NCBI RefSeq assembly: GCF_900115655.1
Contig: NZ_FOXF01000005.1
Coordinates: 1 to 64,000 of the forward strand
Length of the DNA stretch: 64,000 nt
Origin: Ruminobacter amylophilus
Lineage (GTDB): Bacteria > Pseudomonadota > Gammaproteobacteria > Enterobacterales > Succinivibrionaceae
Direction: 5' to 3'
Under the pieces are notes generated by a model. The model was not told where the DNA came from. It did not search any database and saw nothing but the letters and a program-made list of their open reading frames with translations. Shown in pieces: positions 52,188 to 60,923 of the stretch (position 1 is its first letter; each line of letters starts with the position of its first letter). The translations under genes and the position numbers were made by a program.

Positions 52188-53192
52188 TTATAATAAACCT
52201 GCAGTAGGTTCAAAACCAAAACGAATATTAATACACTGCATTGTATGAGCTGCGGCACCTTTCTGTAAATTGTCTATCGCAGAGCATACAACCAGAGTAT
52301 TTCCTTCTCTCTGATAATGAATGTCGCAGAACGGGGTAAATTCAACATCCTTTACTGCAGGCCAGTGATCAACGATACGAACAATATTCTGTCCTGCATA
52401 CTTTTCCTTATATGCCTTTTCTATCATTTCATCGGTAACACCATCTCTGAGCTGAACATAGATGGTTGCCAGAATACCTCTCTTGAAATTGCCGAGATGA
52501 GGCTGGAACAAAACCTTCTGTCCGAGATGATGACTGATTTCAGGACGATGTCTGTGTTTGAACACGCCGTATGCGTTAAGACTTACTTCGCAGAAACTGT
52601 TGGTTAATGAAGCCTTTCTGCCTGATCCGGTAACTCCTGAAACAGCATTAATGATTGGCATGCTACCTTCGGCGATCAGATTGTTAACTGCAAGAGGCTT
52701 TAATGCAGAAAGAGAAGCAGTTGGATAGCAGCCTGCTACTGCAATCAGGTTGGTCTTCTTAATTTCCTCAGCATTCCATTCAGCAAGACCATATACAGCC
52801 TGTTCAAGATACTTAAGATTTTCGTGTTCAAAACCATAATATTCAGGATAAAAAGCCGGATCATTCACGCGATACGCACCTGACAGGTCAAACACCTTAC
52901 AGCCGGCATCAACAAGCTCAGGAGCAAGTCTCATACTTACTACGTGGGCTGTAGCCAGACATACTATGTCACACTTCTTTACATCGTTTAAAGCTTCTGC
53001 GGTCAAAGGCTGAAGCGGTAAATCAACATATGAGTGGAGGCGAGGATACAAACTGCTTAAGAGCTTACCGGCGTCAGCACTGCCTTCAGATACATATAAA
53101 CCGCCAATCTGAAGATTTGGATGTTTAGCAACAATTAAAGATAAGTCAGCACCGGCATAACCGCTGGCACCAATGATAGCTACATTAAGCAT
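52188..53192 (-). CDS. argC: N-acetyl-gamma-glutamyl-phosphate reductase
   Basis: NADPH-dependent third step of arginine synthesis. N-terminal [12 protein letters not shown] and the active-site cysteine in VAGCYPTAS are present; [12 protein letters not shown] fits. 334 aa as in E. coli. First gene of argCBFG; ArgR-like boxes lie ~150 bp upstream. Confidence 0.96.
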   Translation of the reverse strand: MLNVAIIGASGYAGADLSLIVAKHPNLQIGGLYVSEGSADAGKLLSSLYPRLHSYVDLPLQPLTAEALNDVKKCDIVCLATAHVVSMRLAPELVDAGCKVFDLSGAYRVNDPAFYPEYYGFEHENLKYLEQAVYGLAEWNAEEIKKTNLIAVAGCYPTASLSALKPLAVNNLIAEGSMPIINAVSGVTGSGRKASLTNSFCEVSLNAYGVFKHRHRPEISHHLGQKVLFQPHLGNFKRGILATIYVQLRDGVTDEMIEKAYKEKYAGQNIVRIVDHWPAVKDVEFTPFCDIHYQREGNTLVVCSAIDNLQKGAAAHTMQCINIRFGFEPTAGLL

Positions 53193-53341
53193 TCTGTTAT
53201 ATTCCTTAATTCTGTATAAAAAATTTTTACCTTATATGGTAACAAAATAATTTATTGTAAAAGAGAGGCACCATACAAAGACCGCCTGCTCGAATTATGT
53301 ACTGTCGCAATTTTAAGCAGAAACAATACAGCTTGCATATT

Positions 53342-53380
53342 ATTACATATTTATGCAGTTTTTGTGCATAAATATTTAAA
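53342..53380 (-). promoter_or_regulatory. tandem ARG boxes (predicted ArgR operator) before argC
   Basis: Two imperfect 18-bp palindromes spaced 3 bp apart (cores TACATATTTATGCA at 53344-53357 and TGCATAAATATTTA at 53365-53378). The known ArgR site is TGAAT-N4-ATTCA in pairs 21 bp apart centre to centre, which is the spacing here. Sits in the 265-bp argE-argC gap, presumably over the argC promoter. Confidence 0.6.
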
Positions 53381-53457
53381 AAATCTTAAAATTTTTACCA
53401 AGTCTACACTTTTTAAAATAAACTTTTAAAAAATAATATAGAAAAATCGAAACTGTT

Positions 53458-54597
53458 TTACATACAGTAACGTTTAACTATGCTGAGAAGTATATCCTGA
53501 GCAGGAGCTATCTCATCCATATCGAGATATTCGTTCGGCTGATGAGCCATGTCTATACTGCCGGGCCCCAGAACCACTGTTTCGCTGATATTCTGGTAGT
53601 AAGTTGCTTCAGTAGCATAGTTTACAGCCACAGCATTCTTTCCGGTAACCTCTTCCAGATATTTAACCGTCTCATCAGATATTTTTCCTCCAAAAGGTTC
53701 AGTAGGTTCATATGGAACAAAAAGTTCAATATTCTGGGGGTATTTGTTCAGGACAGGCTGAAGTACCTCACGGGTAAGTTTCATCATTTCCTCAACTCCA
53801 TGTCCCGGAATAGGTCTGATGTCAAACAGTAATTCACAGTTCTCACAAATTCTGTTTGGGGCATCGCCACCTGAAATTTTTCCTATATTACTTGTCGGAT
53901 AAGGAATCTGAAACAGCTCTTCGTGGTATCTCTCTTTAAGTTCTTTTTCAAGATTCAGAAGACCGCCAACTACTTCATGCATTATCTTTATGGCATTGGT
54001 GCCGGCATCAGGATTTGAACTGTGTCCTCCTTTTCCCTTTACTCTAACCCCCTGCACCACATGACCTTTATGCATAATAACTGGTACCATGGAAGTAGGT
54101 TCACCTATGATCATTAGATCAGGTTTATCAGAGAACTGTTCCTGAAGAGAAATAGCGCCCCCCATATTTGTTTCCTCATCACCGGTCGCAATAACGTAAA
54201 GAGGTTTTTTAAGAGCTGATAATTCAATGTTTTCTATTACATTGTAAACAAATGCAAAAAAGCCCTTCATATCAATAACTCCCAACCCATAGAGCCTGTT
54301 ATCTCTCTCTGTCAGCTCAAAAGGATTACTGAGCCATTTTCCCTCATCACATGGAACAGTGTCTGTATGACCGCACAGAGCAAGTCCACCGGCTCCGCTC
54401 CCGATTTTCGCTATCAGGTTATATTTGTTTCTGGAATTCTTTACAGGAAGTTTTTTGGTCACAAACCCCTTATCAGTAAGATAATCATTCAGAAAATCTA
54501 TCACCTCTTCATTGGAAATATCCTGCTCCGGTATCTCGGAGCTGATGGAATTAATGGAAATCAGTTTTCTGTAAAAGTCAATGAAATCAGCAGCCAT
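53458..54597 (-). CDS. argE: acetylornithine deacetylase
   Basis: M20-family zinc hydrolase releasing ornithine from N-acetylornithine. Metal and catalytic motifs CGHTDTVP, GLGVIDMKGF, TGDEETNMGG and GGHSSNPDAGTNAI are present. 379 aa (383 in E. coli). It lies upstream of argC on the same strand, unlike the divergent argE/argC of E. coli and Vibrio. Its presence shows the linear (non-recycling) arginine pathway. Confidence 0.94.
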   Translation of the reverse strand: MAADFIDFYRKLISINSISSEIPEQDISNEEVIDFLNDYLTDKGFVTKKLPVKNSRNKYNLIAKIGSGAGGLALCGHTDTVPCDEGKWLSNPFELTERDNRLYGLGVIDMKGFFAFVYNVIENIELSALKKPLYVIATGDEETNMGGAISLQEQFSDKPDLMIIGEPTSMVPVIMHKGHVVQGVRVKGKGGHSSNPDAGTNAIKIMHEVVGGLLNLEKELKERYHEELFQIPYPTSNIGKISGGDAPNRICENCELLFDIRPIPGHGVEEMMKLTREVLQPVLNKYPQNIELFVPYEPTEPFGGKISDETVKYLEEVTGKNAVAVNYATEATYYQNISETVVLGPGSIDMAHQPNEYLDMDEIAPAQDILLSIVKRYCM

Positions 54598-54707
54598 AAT
54601 TATTCCCGTACCTGGTTGAGTCTGAATATGAGAAGGATTTTAAATTATCCGATGTCAGATTATGACACGTTCAAATATATGTTTTTTTTTCAAATAATAC
54701 AACAAAA

Positions 54708-54733
54708 AAAGGACCCACTTTCGTGAGTCCTTT
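54708..54733 (-). terminator. terminator after the PKD-amylase gene
   Basis: Stem AAAGGAC, one mismatch, CAC with loop TTTC and complement; seven T follow on the minus strand. Confidence 0.85.
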
Positions 54734-54761
54734 AAAAAGGTATTAGCTAATTATTATTGAA

Positions 54762-57700
54762 TTAGCGCTTAACTTCAAGAAGAATTAAGCTACCGGTTCC
54801 AGAGAGAGATACAGAACCGCCACTGACAGTACCTGTAGCTCCACTGTAGCCATCCATAACTTCAGTTCCATCTTCGAAGCAGTCACCAACGTTAACAGAT
54901 GACGCTGAACCAACATGAATTACAACAGCATTGCTGATGTTTTCAGATGAGTTGTCATACTTACGACAGAGTGAACCATCGCCAGTTTCAGTCTGCTTAC
55001 CGGCACCTACAGCTGGGTTACGGAATCTGAACTGACCAACCTTCTGCCAGTGAGCAAGAGTTTCATTTGATGAGAAACTGGTGCTGATTGAATCAACGTT
55101 GGCAGCCCATTCAGCCTGGTTACTGATGTCTGAAGGGAAGTTCATATCAGAACGGGTACCATGTTCTTCATCGTTGCCTGAACCGCCGTTATCATTTGGA
55201 CGGGCAGTTTCGTCACCGTAGTAAACCTGAACACCGCCTGGTAAGAGTACAAGACCTGTACCAAGAGCCTTCATGTCACCCGGACGGCAAAGCTGGGTAT
55301 CATGTGATGATACGTATGACAGAGCGTTCAGAGCTGGAGCACTGGTTCCGTTATTAAACTTGCCGGCATATGATGACCAGGTACTTGCATCTGGTGTTGA
55401 ACATCCTAAGCTGAAGTTAATCATGGAGTTAAATCCGCCTGTACTGCCATAACCTGAGCCGTCAGAAGGATCAGTACCGAAGTTCCAGTGTTCACCGGTC
55501 ATCCAGAAATCGTCAGTCCATGATGCGGCTGGATCATCACCGTTTGCGTGATTTGCTCTCCACTTGGCCAAAGCTTCATTAGAGTACTTCTTGAGTTTAC
55601 CCCATGTTGCCTTTTCAACGTGCTTTGCAGTATCACAACGGAAACCGTCAATACCGAATTCTTCAACCCATGATGCTAACCAGTGAGCTTCAAAATCAGC
55701 TACAGACATATTGCCTGCACGATAAGCCTTAGCAGCAGGAATGTCGTGGGCAGCATCTGCAGTTTGCCACTTGTTAACCAGGAAAGTTGGCAGATTTACG
55801 GAAGAACCGTTTGGTTCGTTCTTGAAATCTGGCAGGTATGATGTACAGGTGGTTAAATCATCTGAACCGCAACCGCCGTATGCACCGAATCTTAACCAGT
55901 TTGCACCCCACCAGCTGTCCCACCTGCTGTCAGCAGCTTCACTGATTGGCTTATTATGGTAAGACTCACCACTACCTGGAGTCCATTCTTCACAGGCGTT
56001 CTTGCCATCTGAACGAACACCAAAGCCGAAGTCACACATATCCTTCAGTGTGGCGTAACCGGAGTGATTCATTACCACGTCCATAACTACACGGATACCA
56101 CGCTTATGAGCTTCTGTTACAAATTCTCTGAATTCATCAACAGTACCCATGTTAGCATCCAAGGAGGTAAAGTCTAAGGCATAGTAACCGTGATATGCAT
56201 AGTGCTGGAAATTACCATTCTTGCCACCGCCGGTCCAGCCGTGAGACTGTTCATATGCAGCAGTAAGCCAAATAGCATTCATACCCAGAGACTTGATGTA
56301 ATCAAGATTTTTAGTCAGCCCCTTGATATCACCGCCATGGAATGTTGCTGTAGGATGACCTGAAGCATCTGGATTTTTTCTTCCATATGAGTTATCGTTT
56401 GAAGTGTTACCGTTCGCAAAACGGTCAGTAACAACGAAGTAAATCAGAGCATTATTCCATGTAAAATCAACACCTGTTACTGGAGGTGGGGTTACCCACT
56501 TACTCTTTTGAATGGTGTAGGTTGAAGAAGCATCACCGTAAGTTACAGTCAGAGTAGCCTTCTTTGGATCTTCACCAGCTTCAGTATCAGGAGCAGTTAC
56601 GTTGGCTCCCACACGGATTATTTCACCATTGGTAAATTCCTGTTCAGAACCGTCAATAGTGTAAGTACCCTTGGTTTCCTTACCGACTCCCTTACCATAA
56701 ATCATTAAGGCAACATCTTTGTATGCTGATGAAGCTTCACCGTCTTTTTCAACGATCTTAATGATTGAACCGTCTGCCTGTTTCTTATTATCAACAGTTA
56801 CGTAAGTTTCTGTCTTAACCTCAGCCGGGGTCATACCGCATTCATCAGCAGTCTTAAACTTCTTGGCTGAGAAATCAAAGCAAGGAGTTGCTGAAGAATA
56901 CTCAACGCCTGGCTGATTCGTACCTGGATACTGATTAAGTCCATCTATAGTATCAGAGAAAATGGCTAAAGCTGAATCAACTGTAGTTGAAGGAGTATAT
57001 GTGTAGAATGATTCAGTGCATCCTTCAATCTTGGTCATTGCAGCACCAGGCCACTTTCCACCAGAGTAGTTGGTTTCTGAATCCTTGTACAGCCAGACGT
57101 AAGGAGATGTAAAGCCGTCATACTTAAGGATGATGGAATTAGCCGGAGCCTTGCAGTTTGATTCAGTGTATACACTAACATCTGCAAATTCACCTGTTGA
57201 AGTACTCCATTCTGACGGATTAGGGCATTCATCCCCCTGACATGCAGGAATGGTCACAGTATAAGTTTCTGAACCTGTACGATATCCCTTGGCACTGTCA
57301 GCAGTAACCTTAAGTGTAAAGGTCTGTTCCTTGGAACTCTTGTTTACGGTAAATGACTTGGTAGTATCGTTGTATTCAGAGGTAACCTTTGAACCTACAG
57401 ATGGTTCCCAGGTATACTTGACACCTTTATAGCCGGTTGCAACAGTTGCAGTTACGGTTACAGACTTGCCGTTATCCTTGGTTGAACCGTTGAGACTAAC
57501 TTCAATGGCAGAGGTATCAATCTGACACTGCGGATCAGGTTCACAAACCTCCTTTTCAACATCAGTACATGTTTCTTGACCGGTACCGGTTGACTGAAGT
57601 TTACCTACGGATGCCAGAGGAACGGTTATAATATCCAGATCTTCCTTTTCATGAGAAGTGGAATCTTCAACAGAATATGGTTCAGATGCTGCATCAACCA

Positions 57701-60641
57701 TTACCGGATCCCAAGGCAGACAATCCATTGGAGACTGGCCCATTGTGGTGAACCACATTACCTTGACACCATGGCTGGTCATCCATGCTGAATCAACGCC
57801 TATGCTTGCCAGTGGAATCGTAACCTGATACATACGACCTGCAGCATTCTTGTTTGAAGTCGGCATCAGATCAGTATAAAGGGATGTATCCTTGTACTGG
57901 TCAGCACCACCATCGTAATTATTGGCAATACCCCAGTAATTTGCTGATACTGGCTGCTGATAAACCACACGTTCAATACCAGCGGCATCAAAACCGATTA
58001 AATAGCCACCTTCTACGTCATAAGAGAACAGGCCTTCTGAATTAGTAAGGAAGAGCCCCGGCTTGTTAACGGTAGGAAGACGAGGGTGGAACATAAGTAA
58101 AGTGTCCAGACCATCTTTAATATTCCAGAATGTTAACTTATCATTCCAAGGATTACCGCCTTCATCCATCAGACCTACACCGGCCTTTCTCTTGCCGGTA
58201 TTAATTGCAATACCGTTAGGAAGGAACTGGTAAGAAGAGGCATCGAAATCACTTCCTGTTTCAGCATCCTGAAGATTTGGGAATTCCACCATCAGATAAA
58301 GATTTGTGTCATCCCATGCTGCGTGAAGACTGTAAACATCAGTTGGATATTCATGGTAGCCACGATAAGCGCGAGGGTCATCGTTTGCGGCACTTACAGC
58401 TATTAAAGTGTCATCCCCCCAGTCAGACGCTCCAGAGATAGTCTTATTGGCACCTACGTTACCGTTAGGATTTGTTGCATGATACGCATCTGAAACAGCT
58501 CCTTCAGTAGTACCACCGGTACATACTGTTTCGGTCTTGGTGGTGCACACTTCCTCGCATGAAGTATCTGCATCACCCTTACAGTACGGATCGCTGTCAG
58601 TACAGATATCTGAAACATTGATGCTTACTGGATTGGTAACAAAAACACTTGTCTTTCCGTCAGACACTGTAAGTTTTGCGGTGTAATTACCATTTGCAGC
58701 ATATGTATGTTTTGGATTCTTTTCAGTAGATGTAGCACCGTCACCGAAATTCCATGAATATGTGAGTTCATCACCATCCTGATCTTCAGAGTTATTGGTA
58801 AACGTTGCAGTGTATCTGTCTACCGAAACGCTGAATTTTGCAACAGGTGAATTATTTTCCATTGTTACGGTAACATTCTGCGTGAACTCTTCTGATGCCA
58901 GCTTACCGTCGTTAACAGTTAATTTAACGGTGTAGGAAGCATTCTTTGCTTCATAGGTATGCTGAGGATTCTTTGCAGTAGATGACTGGCCGTCACCGAA
59001 ATCCCAAACGTATGATAACTGATCACCATCAGCGTCTGTTGAAGCATCAGTGAAAGTAACCACATTCTGTGCGGCACTGTAACTAAACATTGCAACAGGC
59101 TTGTGGTTTACAACTGGATCAATGATGCTAACATTTACACTGTGTTCCTTAGTAACAGTAGCTGCGCCATCATTTGCAGTCAGCTTGACTGTGTAGGCAC
59201 CTGATTTAGCATACTGATGTTCCGGACTAACCTGAGTTGAGGTAGTGTTATCACCGAAATCCCATACATATGACAATTCGTCACCATCAGGATCGTTTGA
59301 TGTATTTGTAAATTTCACCAGTCCATTGTCTTCTGTATATGAGAACTCAGGGACAGGAGGATTATTTTCAGATGAAACCTTTACAGGATTGGTGATACTT
59401 GACTCGGTCTTGCCATCTGAAACAGTCAGTTTAACACTGTAATTGCCATAATCAGCATATACATGAGTTGGATTCGCATCAGTTGATTTCTGACCGTCGC
59501 CGAAATCCCAAACGTATGATAACTGATCACCATCCTTATCAGATGACTTATTAGTAAATTTAACTGTCTTTCCGTTAACTTCTGAAGTGAACGCAGCTTC
59601 TGGAGCATTATTTACATTAGCGGTAACATTAACAGTTACAGACTGAGTTAACTGATAAACATCTCCGTCAGCAATGGTAACTACAACAGTATATGTACCT
59701 GATTTCTTGTATACATGAGTTGGGTTCAGTTCAGTTGAGGTTTCATTGTCACCAAAATTCCACTTTACACTTGCTGCATCTGAAACATTTGTCAGTTTAA
59801 AGGTAACACTTCCGGTTCCTTCAGTCACGCTATATGACATTTCCGGTGCATCAGGTGATGGAGGAACTGGCTGATCCGGATTATCAAATGTCTTCATACC
59901 TATGGCAGAAACACTTCTTAACATCTTGATTCTGTCATTATCGTTTTCTGACAGATATGTCTTAATCTTCTGCAGTAAACCATGCAACTGATTCGATACA
60001 GTACCGTAAGCACCTGAAGACAGGTCATTTGCAAGCTTGCCATAACCTAAAATAAGTAAAGTATCGGATAACGATTTAACATCTGCATCAAGACTGTTGA
60101 ACACGGTATCATAACCAAAATCATTAGAATTTGCACTTGTGCCGATAATGCTGGCAAGATCATCAGGCCCTGCTATATTGCCTGAACCGGAATTCTGGGA
60201 ATACGCCAGATTGGTTAATGGATTCAAATTAACTACATCTGAAACAGACTTTGTTGATGCCCCTGAAGCTGCTCCGCCAACGTTGGCCTTGATTCTCATC
60301 TTTGAAAGAGCGTTCTGGGCAATGACATTCACATCATTTAAGTTGATTGAACTATCGTATTCTAATTTAGCTGAACCGCTAACACCATTCACGGTTTTGT
60401 TTGGCTCACCTGAGTCACAGCTGTCATTTTTGTTTAAATCAAGACAGATTTGGGTTACAGTGCTTGATGCATCTGCATTACCATCAGCCATTGCTGCGTC
60501 ATTAGAAGAATAAAGACTGTAATTTACAGTCATATATGCATTATCTGGTGTTGGATTATCCCCACCACCACCGCCACCGCCACCACACGCAGTGACTGCC
60601 ATAGCAGATGCAATAGCTAAAGATAAAGTTGTTAATTTCAT
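54762..60641 (-). CDS. giant PKD-domain MalS-like alpha-amylase, surface lipoprotein
   Basis: 1959 aa. A lipoprotein signal ends at Cys19 (AVTAC) followed by eight Gly, typical of surface lipoproteins. Residues ~35-260: uncharacterised N-terminal domain. ~265-680: five PKD domains (W-N/D-F-G-D each near 293, 378, 459, 545, 629). ~677-707 and ~1022-1040: two Cys-rich linkers bracketing a ~300-residue beta-rich, CBM9/DOMON-like module. ~1042-1130: Ig-like domain. ~1145-1245: CBM26-like starch-binding module (GGKWPGAAM). ~1390-1959: GH13 with nucleophile D1670, E1717, D1781 and a normal C-terminal beta-domain. The catalytic part is closest to MalS but not permuted. Start supported by AGGA. Likely anchors to and degrades starch granules. 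Confidence 0.92.
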   Translation of the reverse strand: MKLTTLSLAIASAMAVTACGGGGGGGGDNPTPDNAYMTVNYSLYSSNDAAMADGNADASSTVTQICLDLNKNDSCDSGEPNKTVNGVSGSAKLEYDSSINLNDVNVIAQNALSKMRIKANVGGAASGASTKSVSDVVNLNPLTNLAYSQNSGSGNIAGPDDLASIIGTSANSNDFGYDTVFNSLDADVKSLSDTLLILGYGKLANDLSSGAYGTVSNQLHGLLQKIKTYLSENDNDRIKMLRSVSAIGMKTFDNPDQPVPPSPDAPEMSYSVTEGTGSVTFKLTNVSDAASVKWNFGDNETSTELNPTHVYKKSGTYTVVVTIADGDVYQLTQSVTVNVTANVNNAPEAAFTSEVNGKTVKFTNKSSDKDGDQLSYVWDFGDGQKSTDANPTHVYADYGNYSVKLTVSDGKTESSITNPVKVSSENNPPVPEFSYTEDNGLVKFTNTSNDPDGDELSYVWDFGDNTTSTQVSPEHQYAKSGAYTVKLTANDGAATVTKEHSVNVSIIDPVVNHKPVAMFSYSAAQNVVTFTDASTDADGDQLSYVWDFGDGQSSTAKNPQHTYEAKNASYTVKLTVNDGKLASEEFTQNVTVTMENNSPVAKFSVSVDRYTATFTNNSEDQDGDELTYSWNFGDGATSTEKNPKHTYAANGNYTAKLTVSDGKTSVFVTNPVSINVSDICTDSDPYCKGDADTSCEEVCTTKTETVCTGGTTEGAVSDAYHATNPNGNVGANKTISGASDWGDDTLIAVSAANDDPRAYRGYHEYPTDVYSLHAAWDDTNLYLMVEFPNLQDAETGSDFDASSYQFLPNGIAINTGKRKAGVGLMDEGGNPWNDKLTFWNIKDGLDTLLMFHPRLPTVNKPGLFLTNSEGLFSYDVEGGYLIGFDAAGIERVVYQQPVSANYWGIANNYDGGADQYKDTSLYTDLMPTSNKNAAGRMYQVTIPLASIGVDSAWMTSHGVKVMWFTTMGQSPMDCLPWDPVMVDAASEPYSVEDSTSHEKEDLDIITVPLASVGKLQSTGTGQETCTDVEKEVCEPDPQCQIDTSAIEVSLNGSTKDNGKSVTVTATVATGYKGVKYTWEPSVGSKVTSEYNDTTKSFTVNKSSKEQTFTLKVTADSAKGYRTGSETYTVTIPACQGDECPNPSEWSTSTGEFADVSVYTESNCKAPANSIILKYDGFTSPYVWLYKDSETNYSGGKWPGAAMTKIEGCTESFYTYTPSTTVDSALAIFSDTIDGLNQYPGTNQPGVEYSSATPCFDFSAKKFKTADECGMTPAEVKTETYVTVDNKKQADGSIIKIVEKDGEASSAYKDVALMIYGKGVGKETKGTYTIDGSEQEFTNGEIIRVGANVTAPDTEAGEDPKKATLTVTYGDASSTYTIQKSKWVTPPPVTGVDFTWNNALIYFVVTDRFANGNTSNDNSYGRKNPDASGHPTATFHGGDIKGLTKNLDYIKSLGMNAIWLTAAYEQSHGWTGGGKNGNFQHYAYHGYYALDFTSLDANMGTVDEFREFVTEAHKRGIRVVMDVVMNHSGYATLKDMCDFGFGVRSDGKNACEEWTPGSGESYHNKPISEAADSRWDSWWGANWLRFGAYGGCGSDDLTTCTSYLPDFKNEPNGSSVNLPTFLVNKWQTADAAHDIPAAKAYRAGNMSVADFEAHWLASWVEEFGIDGFRCDTAKHVEKATWGKLKKYSNEALAKWRANHANGDDPAASWTDDFWMTGEHWNFGTDPSDGSGYGSTGGFNSMINFSLGCSTPDASTWSSYAGKFNNGTSAPALNALSYVSSHDTQLCRPGDMKALGTGLVLLPGGVQVYYGDETARPNDNGGSGNDEEHGTRSDMNFPSDISNQAEWAANVDSISTSFSSNETLAHWQKVGQFRFRNPAVGAGKQTETGDGSLCRKYDNSSENISNAVVIHVGSASSVNVGDCFEDGTEVMDGYSGATGTVSGGSVSLSGTGSLILLEVKR
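58990..59540 (-). repeat. near-identical segments in PKD repeats 2 and 4
   Basis: A 35-bp stretch at 58996-59030 is identical to 59500-59534, covering the WDFGDG-to-DGDQLSY part of two PKD domains. Shows recent duplication or conversion between domains in the same gene. Confidence 0.75.
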
Positions 60642-60863
60642 TGTCTATAATCCTGAATTGGGTTTAACATCTGACAAATTTAAATAAATTTAAACATGTT
60701 TTAACATTGAGTTAACATTTCAAATTTACTTTAATTTAAAATTTTAATACATAAAAAAAACGATTTCAAACTTATTTCATAAATATCTATTTTTTATATT
60801 TTTTCTGAAATACAGATCACATTTATACAATGTTTTCTAAATTTTATAGGCACACAAAATAAT
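60642..60863 (-). promoter_or_regulatory. upstream region of the PKD-amylase gene
   Basis: Very AT-rich. Four TTAACAT-type repeats (60664-60670, 60691-60697 as TAAACAT, 60701-60707, 60712-60718), the last three about 10-11 bp apart. A CRP-like half site, TGTGATCTGTATTTCA on the minus strand (60821-60806), lies further up. Both would suit carbon-source control. Confidence 0.4.
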
Positions 60864-60895
60864 AAAGAGTTCGTCTTTATGAAAACGAACTCTTT
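60864..60895. terminator. terminator after the second PKD amylase gene
   Basis: 11-bp perfect stem AAAGAGTTCGT / ACGAACTCTTT with a 10-nt loop; on the minus strand it is followed by TATTATTTTG. Confidence 0.78.
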
Positions 60896-60923
60896 TATAA
60901 ATTTGTGGTTTTAATATCAGTTA

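Noticed and set aside
58600-59850. Regularly spaced repeats suggesting a CRISPR-like array
   Set aside because: The repeats are codons of PKD domains inside one open frame and differ in length and sequence; no cas genes.
60573-60600. Run of glycine codons after the lipobox, a possible phase-variable repeat
   Set aside because: The codons vary in the third position and the unit is in-frame; polyglycine after the lipidated Cys is common in such lipoproteins.
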